Shown in pieces: positions 39,876 to 47,860 of a stretch of DNA of 64,000 nucleotides. Source of the stretch: an uncultured Caldilineaceae bacterium (GTDB lineage Bacteria > Chloroflexota > Anaerolineae > Caldilineales > Caldilineaceae); contig OX638330.1 in NCBI GenBank assembly GCA_951812725.1, positions 5,887,260 to 5,951,259 on the forward strand, given 5' to 3'. The position numbers and the translations under genes were made by a program. Each line of letters starts with the position of its first letter. Position 1 is the stretch's first letter. Under the pieces are notes generated by a model that did no database searches, was not told where the DNA came from, and saw only the letters and a program-made list of their open reading frames with translations.

Positions 39876-41307
39876 CCCCTTTTTCCCTCTCTATTCGTGT
39901 AAACAGCTCCCGTGCCCTCCTGTTGATGTCATCAATCGTCTGGTCGAAGACCGGCATCTGAATGCCGTACTCGTCCACCCTGTTGGGTACCAGCGTGCCC
40001 CCCTCCGCCGTGTAAGCCCGGATCTGGCCTGGTGACAGTGCATCGACCTCCCGATAACCCAGTCTTTCCATCGTCTCCTCCTTCCGCGCAAAGCCGCTGC
40101 TAAGCATAATCAGATTGTTCACCTCCTTCACGATATAATCGCTGTGCGTGGTTATCAAGACCTGATTGCCGGAATACACCAGTTCTGCCAGCAACCGCGC
40201 GAGTTTGATCTGGTTTGTCGTGTCAAGATGACTTTCCGGCTCATCGATGATGATAAAGCGGCTTATATCCACATCATAAATGTACTTCAAAAAGAAGTGC
40301 AGTCCCGACAACTCCCATGCTGACGAAGATGCGAGATGCAAAGGAATGTCAAATCCGGCTCCTTTGCCTGGGCTTGATGTCAGGCGCACCGAGTCGTCTA
40401 CAATTTTGAAGCGGCCGCGCAACATCTCTTCTATGGGTCCGGCATAATCTTCCGATGTGTCGTTTCTATAATACTCTGCTAAGCGAGGGATTCTTCTGAA
40501 GAAATCTATGTTGTCATGTACAGGCAGAGGATAATTGCCTATGTCTTGTAACGGCTCCATGTCGAAAGGCAGGGCATCGTTCGATTCGCGCTCCTTGAAT
40601 TTCATGGAACGAACGTACTGGCTGCTGACGTAATCCAATTCACTGATGAACAGCGGGATAGTATGGCGTGCAGAAGAAAAGATATACGGGTTCTGCACAA
40701 ACATGAATGCGCCCCCCAAAAGGAACTGCAAATATGTACGCACGAACACCCGCTCCAACTCACCCGGCGAAAGAGGTCTGAGTCCCGTCGTTGTATCGTT
40801 AGCCAGGTTCACAACAACCTTCCCCCCATCGTGGTCCCAATTGATGGACCTCCCTCTCTGATCAAGATGTGCGCGAAACCCAAAGCCTCTCAGAATGGAA
40901 TCGCTTCGGTAACTGACTCGCAACGACGCGCCTCGAAAGTACTCTGGCGACGCGTTAAAGGTGCGGGATATCCCGTTTTCCGAATACTCCTTTGCCATCT
41001 CCACCACCAAACGGTCGCGTTCATGTTCCCGCAACTCTGTGCTCATATCCCACATAACCTGGCCGTCGTCTCGCAACCTTCGTGTTGCCTCCTCAACTGG
41101 ACCTGCCCCAATCTCTTTAAAATGATTCTCAACAAAACTGTTCCCCCAGCTGCCGGAAAACTGCCTGCCGAACCCATTCAGGAATCCATACAGCGCATAA
41201 ACAATATTGGTCTTGCCCGTATTATTGAGGCCGGAAATGATCGTGAGATCGCCCAGCTCCAACTCTGCCTTCCTGATCGGCCCAAGATTCTCAAATGTGA
41301 ATTTCAT
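39868..41307 (-). CDS. AAA ATPase of the OLD/RecF-like (AAA_15/AAA_21) type, without TOPRIM
   Basis: 479 residues. 'MKFTFENLGPIRKAELELGD' opens an SMC/OLD-type head with Walker A 'GLNNTGKTN' at 26-34. A signature-like helix 'SSAWELSGLHFFLKYI' precedes Walker B 'FIIIDEPESHLD' at 351-362, and the switch is 'VLITTHSDYIVKEVNN'. A C-terminal region of about 90 residues follows, with no TOPRIM acidic motif seen. ATG at 41307 is chosen; the frame continues upstream only through the repeat array. The gene precedes and overlaps the nuclease-like gene. Similar ATPase-nuclease pairs act in phage defence, which is the likely but unproven role. Confidence 0.82.
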   Translation of the reverse strand: MKFTFENLGPIRKAELELGDLTIISGLNNTGKTNIVYALYGFLNGFGRQFSGSWGNSFVENHFKEIGAGPVEEATRRLRDDGQVMWDMSTELREHERDRLVVEMAKEYSENGISRTFNASPEYFRGASLRVSYRSDSILRGFGFRAHLDQRGRSINWDHDGGKVVVNLANDTTTGLRPLSPGELERVFVRTYLQFLLGGAFMFVQNPYIFSSARHTIPLFISELDYVSSQYVRSMKFKERESNDALPFDMEPLQDIGNYPLPVHDNIDFFRRIPRLAEYYRNDTSEDYAGPIEEMLRGRFKIVDDSVRLTSSPGKGAGFDIPLHLASSSAWELSGLHFFLKYIYDVDISRFIIIDEPESHLDTTNQIKLARLLAELVYSGNQVLITTHSDYIVKEVNNLIMLSSGFARKEETMERLGYREVDALSPGQIRAYTAEGGTLVPNRVDEYGIQMPVFDQTIDDINRRARELFTRIEREKGDG

Positions 41308-41399
41308 TCCTGCACCCCTTCCCTGCTCGATCAAAAGCGACAATGGATCTGCAGGTAAATAATAATCAATGAAATGGCAAAGTACCAATGGAAGAAGCG

Positions 41400-42165
41400 C
41401 AAGGCGCCCTCCGTGGACAAAAAAGCCGTTGCCATTCTCCGCGCCCCTCCGCGTCCTCCGCGGACAAAAAGCAGTTGCAGTTCTCCGCGTCCCTCCGCGT
41501 CCTCCGCGGACAAAAAAGCAGTTGCAGTTCTCCGCGTCCCTCCGTGTCCTCCGCGGACCAAAAAGCCGTTGCCCTTCTCCGCGCCCCTCCGTACCCTCCG
41601 TGGACAAAAAGCCGTTGCCCTTCTCCGCGCCCCTCCGTACCCTCCGCGGACCAAAAAGCTGTTGCCGTCCTCCGTGTTCCTCCGTGTCCTCCGCGGATCA
41701 AAAAGCTGTTGCCGTTCTCCGCGCCCCTCCGTGTCCTCCGTGGACAAAAAGCAGTTGCCGTCCTCCGCGTCCTCCGCGGATCAAAAAGCCGTTGCCGTTC
41801 TCCGTGTTCCTCCGTGTCCTCCGTGGACAAAAAGCCGTTGCCGTTCTCCGTGTTCCTCCGTGTCCTCCGTGGACAAAAAGCCGTTGCCGTTCTCCGTGTC
41901 CCTCCGTGTCCTCCGTGGACAAAAAGCCGTTGCCGTTCTCCGTGTTCCTCCGTGTCCTCCGTGGACAAAAAGCCGTTGCCCTTCTCCGCGCCCCTCCGTA
42001 CCCTCCGCGGACCAAAAAGCAGTTGCAGTTCTCCGTGTTCCTCCGTGTCCTCCGTGGACAAAAAGCAGTTGCCCTTCTCCGTGTCCCTCCGTGCCCTCCG
42101 TAGACAAAAAAGGTGTAAGCCGTTCTCCGCGCCCTCCGCGGACAAAAAAGGTGTTGCCCTTCTCC
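41400..42165 (+). repeat. 46-bp tandem repeat array (about 16 units)
   Basis: The landmark GGACAAAAAG recurs at 41825, 41871, 41917 and 41963, exactly 46 bp apart, and continues with variation across about 760 bp. Within the unit, CTCCGTG occurs three times. The array runs straight into transposase codons at its right edge. Every frame is open for hundreds of bases, giving several false ORFs on both strands. Confidence 0.93.
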
Positions 42166-42297
42166 GCGCCCTCGACAACGTCTTCTGCGAACGCCTATGG
42201 CGCAGCGTCAAATATGAGAACATCTATCTCAACCAGTATGACTCGGTGCATCAACTGCACACCGGCTTACGCGCCTACTTCGACTTTTACAACCATG
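42166..42297 (+). pseudogene. IS3-type transposase, 3' fragment upstream of the intron
   Basis: Codes for 'LDNVFCERLWRSVKYENIYL' and on to 'LRAYFDFYNH', the end of an IS3-family OrfB including the catalytic Glu region. The 5' part is lost at the junction with the repeat array. The 3' part resumes after the intron at 43046. Confidence 0.85.
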
Positions 42298-43045
42298 GGT
42301 TGGGTAGGTGAAGGGACGAGTTGTCTGAATGGATACTTTTTCCCTAAACCCCCCGTCAAACCGGACGTGATAGTTTCCCATCATCCGGCTTTCTCAGTTT
42401 TGCCACGCTGAGTGAGTTCTTTCTTTCACTCAGGACGTTGAGTACTGTTTCAGTTGTTCGCATCTCGCGCCCCCTCATCGTACTCTCAGTCATAGCTTCA
42501 CCTGTCTCCCTTCCCCCTGTAAGTGGCTTTCCCACTTCCCCTGGTCGGTCGTTACTCCGACGAGTACCATGGAGACTCCGTACCCCTATGGTTCGCACCA
42601 CTTAGGGCATCCCATGTTCCGGTTCACAATCTCCGTAATAGCGACCCTTAGACTCCCTTTGGCGCATCCTTACCCTGCTTCGCTAGCAGGTTCTCCCCCG
42701 TTGTCAGGTTCCCACAGGCGTAGTATATTTCTGTGGGTGTGGTGGTGTCTGGATGTCTCTCAAATCCAGTCTTCTAGAGGGTTCGGGTGTCAGTCACGTT
42801 TCCCTTGGATGATGCTTTAATCCAGATGGACGCTAGGGTTCCTTTCATAGTCATAGGTCGCAGGTCTTGCCGGTCTGGTATTCTTGTGACTATCCTACTC
42901 TCCGGCTTTACTGCCATGCTATTGTCCCCTTACTCTTTCGAGAACTCCCCCTGTTGCCAGGGTTCGGGTAAGACAGTTGACCTTTAGGATATCCTGCTCC
43001 TAGGCTTGGTTTTTAGGCAAGTGATTGTGCCGTTCCACGGCGCAC
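42298..43045 (-). mobile_element. Group II intron, ORF-less derivative
   Basis: About 750 bases on the minus strand. The 5' end reads GTGCG (43045-43041), matching the group II consensus. Domain V is seen at 42359-42391 on the minus strand as AGCCGGATGATGG-GAAA-CTATCACGTCCGGTT, a 34-nt hairpin with AGC at its base. The 3' end near 42299 is compatible with the AY rule (...AAC). Where the reverse transcriptase should start there is only a short frame (through 'TETVLNVLSERKNSL'), so the maturase is deleted. Splicing it out rejoins the transposase around 'YNHGRPHQSLNYRTPAEEHF'. Exact ends are uncertain by one or two bases. Confidence 0.78.
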
Positions 43046-43178
43046 AAAGACCACATCAAAGTCTCAACTATCGCACGCCGGCGGAAGAGCACTTCGTGCT
43101 TTGTTCAGAGTCGGCCGCATTCGCCTAAATGCACCTTATTTTTCCCATTTCGTGGTCTAACGATTGGGGCTCACCATA
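43046..43178 (+). pseudogene. IS3-type transposase, terminal fragment and IS end
   Basis: Continues the interrupted transposase with 'RPHQSLNYRTPAEEHF', then a stop, then a 40-base tail ending GATTGGGGCTCACCA. That tail has CA at its end, as expected for an IS3-family terminus, and recurs inside the IS982-type element (reverse, 48331-48370). Its last bases recur again near 57869. Confidence 0.75.
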
Positions 43179-43216
43179 ATACCCTACGCGAAGCGCAGAA
43201 TGAACGGAGGACAATA

Positions 43217-43387
43217 ATGCTTACTCCAGAAGATAAGGCCGCTTGGGAATTTGCCTACTACATGGAAATGTACGTTGAGCCGTTCTTGGGGATCGTCTAC
43301 CATACAATCGGTCCAGCCATAATGATCCTGCTCAACATCATATTGAACTTGGTGGGACATTTTTTCGGCGCAGGAATAACCCAGTAG
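43217..43387 (+). CDS. Small hydrophobic peptide, unrecognised
   Basis: 56 residues with an excellent ribosome site (CGGAGGACAATA before ATG). An acidic/aromatic N-terminal half 'MLTPEDKAAWEFAYYMEMY' leads to a hydrophobic segment (about 22-50, 'IGPAIMILLNIILNLVGHFF'). It could be a single-pass membrane peptide, for example toxin-like or a small regulator. It is first of a run of small membrane proteins with lower GC than the chromosome core. No family recognised. Confidence 0.6.
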   Translation: MLTPEDKAAWEFAYYMEMYVEPFLGIVYHTIGPAIMILLNIILNLVGHFFGAGITQ

Positions 43388-43451
43388 AAACGCTTCCTGG
43401 CTAGACCATCTGAATCAAACTGCCCACTAGCCGGTTGCTGGTAGGTCTGCC

Positions 43452-43730
43452 GTGTTATTGAAAAAATATGGAAAAATGCAAAGATTAAAGAAATGGACCC
43501 TCTACGCAATGCTCGGAGTCTCTTTCACCCTTGCAATTGCTTTCGCTTGGCTTGTTGAATGGAAACCACATGCGCAACAGTTTGGATGGCACTCTCTATT
43601 CCTCTGGATTCCTCTGTCAATACTCGGACCTGTATTGATGCACATCGCTCTCCCACTCCTCATCCGAAGTTTAGACAGATGGACCTATCCCATCGTTCGA
43701 CTATTGAACAAACTTGAAAGCCATGAATAG
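43452..43730 (+). CDS. Small membrane protein, paralogue of 46875-47144
   Basis: 92 residues from GTG at 43452 (or 84 from ATG at 43476; neither has a strong ribosome site). Two hydrophobic helices (about 18-38 and 50-76). The segment 'WHSLFLWIPLSILGPVLM' and the end 'LDRWTYPIVRLLNKLES' match 'WYSLAYLIPLSVLALW' and 'INRWVVPPLIRLLNRGD' in the protein at 46875, so the two are paralogues. Its stop overlaps the GTG of the next frame. Unknown function. Confidence 0.6.
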   Translation: MLLKKYGKMQRLKKWTLYAMLGVSFTLAIAFAWLVEWKPHAQQFGWHSLFLWIPLSILGPVLMHIALPLLIRSLDRWTYPIVRLLNKLESHE

Positions 43731-43912
43731 TGAAACACACCGTTTTTCTCACCATCCTGTTAACTCCACTGTCCGCCTGCGTGCCCATCCCGCCAGAACC
43801 ACCTCTTGCACCACCACCATACGGTCGGTCTGCCGGCATTGACGAACAATTCCTGGGGAAACTATATACTTGTGTGGGGCTTATATACTCTGCTAGCCAA
43901 AGGGGGAGGTGA
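43730..43912 (+). CDS. Small putative lipoprotein
   Basis: A 60-residue GTG-initiated frame overlapping the previous stop by one base. The signal sequence 'MKHTVFLTILLTPLSAC' ends in a lipobox, followed by 'VPIPPEPPLAPPPYG', like the start of the lipoprotein at 44867 ('VPIPPLETQ'). The short remainder may mean a truncated or degenerate lipoprotein. Confidence 0.45.
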   Translation: MKHTVFLTILLTPLSACVPIPPEPPLAPPPYGRSAGIDEQFLGKLYTCVGLIYSASQRGR

Positions 43913-43997
43913 GCGCAATCCTTCCTTGATATCGAAAAGCTGATATCATGGACGACAAGCTACCTGCATTCTCTATCTGGAAGGTGAGGGGGCTGAT

Positions 43998-44462
43998 ATG
44001 TTTACCAGGAATTACCTGCGAAGGAATTATGTCATCTTTGGGTCAGTCTGGACAATCATTTCTATCGTCAGGGATCTGTACGTCCCCTGGGGCGGCGGCC
44101 TGGACTGGGAGACTTCAACTAATGTGCTAACCGGGTGGGTGGGTTGTACAATCGGGTTTGCGCTCATGGGCGGGTTCCGCAGATCGACGCCGGAGGCGGT
44201 ATCCAGTCAACAAGATACCGATAGACAAAGAAACCTCAAAAAGATGGCTTCGATTGGTGGGGGGGTCTTGATGACAACTGCGATTGGCTTGGCTCTTTTC
44301 ATGCCTCGCGGCCTAATCTGGCTCTCGCTACTTATGTGGCCAGCTATTGCCGTGGTCGCTGCACTCTTCTCTTGGTGGCTTATGTGGATGTGGAAGCGAC
44401 TCGACAAGGACCGCCGCGCTGACTCCGGAATCTCTTTGAAGGAAGACGACAAAGCTACGTGA
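43998..44462 (+). CDS. Membrane protein with about four helices, unrecognised
   Basis: 154 residues. ATG at 43998 follows AGGGGGCTG. Hydrophobic segments lie at about 12-30, 44-60, 84-102 and 106-132 ('GLIWLSLLMWPAIAVVAALF'), with a charged C-terminal tail 'RLDKDRRADSGISLKEDD'. It sits in the run of small membrane proteins between IS remnants; no family recognised. Confidence 0.6.
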   Translation: MFTRNYLRRNYVIFGSVWTIISIVRDLYVPWGGGLDWETSTNVLTGWVGCTIGFALMGGFRRSTPEAVSSQQDTDRQRNLKKMASIGGGVLMTTAIGLALFMPRGLIWLSLLMWPAIAVVAALFSWWLMWMWKRLDKDRRADSGISLKEDDKAT

Positions 44463-44866
44463 ACTTTCGCCGACAAGAACCATCGCCATGGTGACGATAG
44501 CTCTCCATGCTGAGTGCTGCCGGCAGGATTGAACTTTCTATAAGTTGAATAGACTTAGGTGAGGTTTCTTGTAATGTCTATCCATGTCATCTCGTGATCT
44601 GTGTTTTTCACCTCCTACCCTCCTCTCTTGGCTACTGTAATCTGTAAGCCCCACTTGTGTGCCCAACAGGCGAGACGGTGTCATTTGCAGTACGTACAGT
44701 ATGGTAGAATCAAGTCGTGATGGTTGTGTAATCAAGTGGGCCGAGTATGCCGCTTTGAATGCGATAATAGACGGCGGTTCCAGCGTGCTCCCTGACTTGC
44801 AAAGTTCAACCGTATCCATTTTCTCTTCGAAATCCGGTGAAGGTCCAACAAATTAGGAGGATTACT
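44463..44866. other. Gene-free gap with possible extended -10
   Basis: No gene seen. TGGTAGAAT at 44702-44710 could be an extended -10 for the lipoprotein at 44867, without a good -35. The region is AT-richer than the core genome. Confidence 0.35.
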
Positions 44867-45562
44867 ATGCTTAGGCTCGTTCTGATTGTAGGACTCGTAT
44901 TGCTCACCGCAGCTTGCGTACCGATACCGCCGCTGGAAACACAGGCGGCCCTGGAACCGGAAACCATGGAGCAATCCGCTGATTGCTTCTACAATGAAAT
45001 CTTGCACATAAGTCCTGGTGACAGCACAAATGACGGACCGACCGCAGGTTTGCCGGACTTCCTTGATTTTCACAGGATAGAAACTATTCTGGATGGTGAA
45101 AACGTTAAGGTAGTGTTCTATCTGGAGGGTATCCCGGAAGGTTTCACGGAAAGCCCCCCGGCAGAAAAGACCAGTCTCGAATCCTCGGACGATTACTTCT
45201 GGATCGTCTTGATCGACGTGGAAGGTACGATTGAAGATGCAGGCGATATCCAGCAGTTTGAATACATGCTCAGTGGCTCAATCTCCTTGAAGCGATTCAG
45301 AACGGGATCTCCGCCTGAATTTATGAGCTTTGAAGAGCTATTGAACATCATCCTGTTCAGATTCGTTCATGACAAAGGGGAGGTCGGTGATGAAAGTCTG
45401 CACGAGACAGGAAAAGCGAAGTTCGAACTCTCTCACGAATCCAACTCCCTCGCCTTGAGTGGTGAAGTTCCGGGTATAACAACCGATTCAAAACTCCAAA
45501 TCTATACCGTCAATGTTCTTGATCTTGGCGAGGAAACAGGGCACGACTATGTTTCCTGCTAG
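44867..45562 (+). CDS. Lipoprotein of unknown function
   Basis: 231 residues with a strong ribosome site (TTAGGAGG). The signal peptide 'MLRLVLIVGLVLLTAAC' has its lipid-anchor Cys at 17. The mature protein is acidic and beta-rich ('VKVVFYLEGIPEGFTESPP', 'DDYFWIVLIDVEG'), about 200 residues, resembling secreted beta-sandwich proteins but not a family I can name. It stands between a run of small membrane proteins and an IS3 relic. Confidence 0.75.
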   Translation: MLRLVLIVGLVLLTAACVPIPPLETQAALEPETMEQSADCFYNEILHISPGDSTNDGPTAGLPDFLDFHRIETILDGENVKVVFYLEGIPEGFTESPPAEKTSLESSDDYFWIVLIDVEGTIEDAGDIQQFEYMLSGSISLKRFRTGSPPEFMSFEELLNIILFRFVHDKGEVGDESLHETGKAKFELSHESNSLALSGEVPGITTDSKLQIYTVNVLDLGEETGHDYVSC

Positions 45563-45787
45563 GGTAATGGTGTAATCTATGTTTTTCTTCCGCGTGACGA
45601 GCATCGTCCACGCAGACCGAAAGAATAGCCAGGCATGTCTGAACCCGGCTGCTCCATAGCATGGGCCAGGCTGCACAACCCTAACCCATGAACCTGAGAA
45701 CAAACGCACGTCCTCGCCTCTGGGCGAGAGCGAATTTCGCTTGGTCACTCAAGCATATAGGACCCATTCCTGCGTACGCCCTTCAAT

Positions 45788-46480
45788 GGCTGGCCCAGGA
45801 TGACCGCTCATCTGCGCCGGCCGGGCTACGCCGTCAATAGCAAACGGGTCAGACGCCTGATGCGTCTGATGGGCATTCAAGCGATCTGGCCCGGGAGAAG
45901 CAGCAGTTCTCCAGGCCAGGGACACAAGCGCTATCCCTACCTGTTGCGCAATCTGCCGATTACGCATGTCCACCAGGTCTGGAGCGCAGACATCACCTAT
46001 GTGCCGCTCCTGCGCGGCTTCATGTATCTGGTCGCTGTCATCGAATGGCACAGCCGCTATGTACTCGCCTGGCAGCTTTCCAATACCTGGACGGCATCTT
46101 CTGTCCTGATGCTCTGCGCCAGGCGCTCAGTAAGGGTAGGCCCGCGATCTTCAACACCGACCAGGGCGCACAATTCACGGCCGATGCCTTCACCGCCTGC
46201 CTGCTCACAGCCAGCATTCAGGTCCGCATGGATGGCCGCGCCCTCGACAACGACTTCTGCGAACACCTGTGGCGCAGCCTCAAGTATGAGAAAACCTGTC
46301 TCGACCAGTATGACACCGTGACTCAGCTGCACACCGGCTTACCCGCATATTTCGACTTCTACAACCGTGGCGAGAACGCATCAAAGTCCCGACTATCGCA
46401 TGCCGGCGGAAGATCACTTCGTGCTCTGATGGCGGCAGACCGCATCCGTCCGGATGTACCTTATTCTTCCCGTTTCGTGG
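45788..46480 (+). pseudogene. IS3-family transposase (OrfB), 5'-truncated and frameshifted
   Basis: The reading frame from about 45800 gives 'HLRRPGYAVNSKRVRRLMRL' and 'VWSADITYVPLLRGFMYLVA' (first catalytic Asp). Near 46086 one base is missing. The next frame gives 'LDGIFCPDALRQAL', 'IFNTDQGAQFT' (second Asp) and 'DNDFCEHLWRSLKYE' (Glu). A second shift occurs near 46370 before the 'HQSPDYRMPAEDHF' end. OrfA and the start of OrfB are absent. It is related to, but not the same copy as, the element at 42166-43178. Confidence 0.88.
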
Positions 46481-46485
46481 TCTGG

Positions 46486-46763
46486 GTCTCGTTGACAACT
46501 GGCGCAGGCCTCCTGGGGGCTGACAAATGCAAGCCCTCATCTACCTTGCGCGACAGAAAAAGTGACTTCCCGAACCGTCCGCGAACCAGAAAGACGTTTT
46601 ACGCGATCCTTCGCGCCTCTTCGCGGATCAAGAGAAGCAGTTGAGCCGTTCTCCGTGACCCTCCGTGGATCAAAAGCAGTTAGATGTACTGAGTGCCCCT
46701 TCGTGGATAGAACAGGTCTTGCCGTGGATATCCCCGTTCAGGCAAACGTCAACGAGCCCTGGT
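46486..46763 (+). mobile_element. MITE-like element with AGGGCTCGTTGAC-type ends
   Basis: The left end (GTCTCGTTGACAACTGGCG) and right end (CAAACGTCAACGAGCCCTGG) are inverted copies of each other. The interior carries GTGACTTCCCGAACCGTCCG, then CTTCG-type repeat units (46590-46710). It is the reverse of the copy at 51422-51630 and encodes no protein. It occupies the gap between the IS3 relic and the next small membrane gene. Confidence 0.75.
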
Positions 46764-46874
46764 CATTGGGGCCAACCATAGCCATTTGCGTTTCCTTGAC
46801 GTTTGATTGGTTCTGTCACTTTCGCGACAAAAGTCGGTTGTCAACGAGACATACCTGGAGATAGGAAAATAACA

Positions 46875-47144
46875 ATGAAATCGTCAAAAGGCTGGACTAT
46901 CTGCACTGTGATTGTGCTGACAGTCATCGGTGTTTTTTCAATGTTCTATCCTGATTGGCCTTCTATAATCAATGACTCTGGATGGTATTCCCTGGCCTAC
47001 TTGATACCTCTATCCGTACTGGCTTTGTGGGGAGGAATTATTGTGTTTCCGATCATGTATGATGCAATCAACAGATGGGTTGTGCCTCCTCTGATTCGTC
47101 TACTAAATCGTGGGGACTATAATTCGACCAGAAAGAATCAGTAG
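46875..47144 (+). CDS. Small membrane protein, paralogue of 43452-43730
   Basis: 89 residues from ATG at 46875. Two helices (about 7-25 and 40-64), then 'AINRWVVPPLIRLLNRGD'. Layout and sequence match the protein at 43452. It is separated by only 10 bases from the next gene, so the pair is likely one transcript. Unknown function. Confidence 0.65.
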   Translation: MKSSKGWTICTVIVLTVIGVFSMFYPDWPSIINDSGWYSLAYLIPLSVLALWGGIIVFPIMYDAINRWVVPPLIRLLNRGDYNSTRKNQ

Positions 47145-47154
47145 GAGGATGAGA

Positions 47155-47508
47155 ATGCCGCGAAACCAGAGGGTTCAATTTGCTCTGAGTACAGTCCTGG
47201 GTTTAACGATTGGCACTGTCATTGCAGGCCTTCTTGACTGGATTCCTCTGTCGGTGGCCGCTATCTCGATTCCAATTGCCGCTGTATTCGCAGTCGCCAT
47301 GACATCAAGACTTTTCAAAATGAACGCCCATGTACTTTCTGTGGGCTTCTGGCTGGCGACTGGGATGATTCTCGTCCCTCTGGTCGCAAGGCTGCTCAAC
47401 TTGGGACAATATCTGGGTTGGATTGCTCTTGTGTGGCTAACTGCTTCAGTCGTCGTAGGCACAATGTGGCCTCTTCCCAATGCCAGGAAGCAAGCCGGCA
47501 AAAACTGA
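47155..47508 (+). CDS. Four-helix membrane protein, unrecognised
   Basis: 117 residues. The start at 47155 is preferred because AGGAGG is 6 bases upstream (an ATG at 47149 is too close). Four hydrophobic segments at about 10-28, 30-50, 60-80 and 88-106. Short basic termini. It is likely co-translated with the preceding membrane protein. Confidence 0.65.
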   Translation: MPRNQRVQFALSTVLGLTIGTVIAGLLDWIPLSVAAISIPIAAVFAVAMTSRLFKMNAHVLSVGFWLATGMILVPLVARLLNLGQYLGWIALVWLTASVVVGTMWPLPNARKQAGKN

Positions 47509-47652
47509 ATCACGTCATTTATTATCAATCTTTTGCAGCATCTTCTTTATTACCTTTGCCGTAACGACTCAGCCACAACTGATTTGCGAACTGAATGAGG
47601 CGAGCGCAGGTTTTCCTCACGCCTCACGCCTCTTCACTCTCTCCTCGTCTTT

Positions 47653-47800
47653 GGGCGGTCGGGCCTTCGGCCCTCCCTTGTGCAGGGGCTGCGCCCCCGC
47701 AACGCCCCCCTCCAAAAACATGCCCCGTTCACCGTACGCCGTAATTCCAGCGGTGCGTCCCGTCCAAGCTGGCGGTGGCCAACGCGTACACGATGAGATA
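47653..47800 (+). repeat. Palindromic dispersed element, copy 3
   Basis: The core at 47653-47712 has the same GGGCG...CGCCC arms and two internal hairpins as the copies at 4999 and 31607. The downstream part (AATTCCAGC..., GCTGGCGG) is most like copy 1. It lies in the gap 47509-47860. Confidence 0.85.
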
Positions 47801-47860
47801 GCCCGATTGGCAGCGGGGCTGAAGGTCTGGTCCACACAGGCTCTGTATATGGCTTAGTAG

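Noticed and set aside
41308..41607. N-terminal extension of the OLD-like ATPase
   Set aside because: The first ~67 codons are array-derived; the conserved domain starts exactly at the internal ATG at 41307.
41400..42165. CRISPR array
   Set aside because: Units are contiguous 46-bp tandem copies with no unique spacers, and no cas genes are nearby.
41331..42411. Several overlapping open frames of 100-345 codons on both strands
   Set aside because: All are readings of the 46-bp array. Peptides repeat with the array and no start signals are present.
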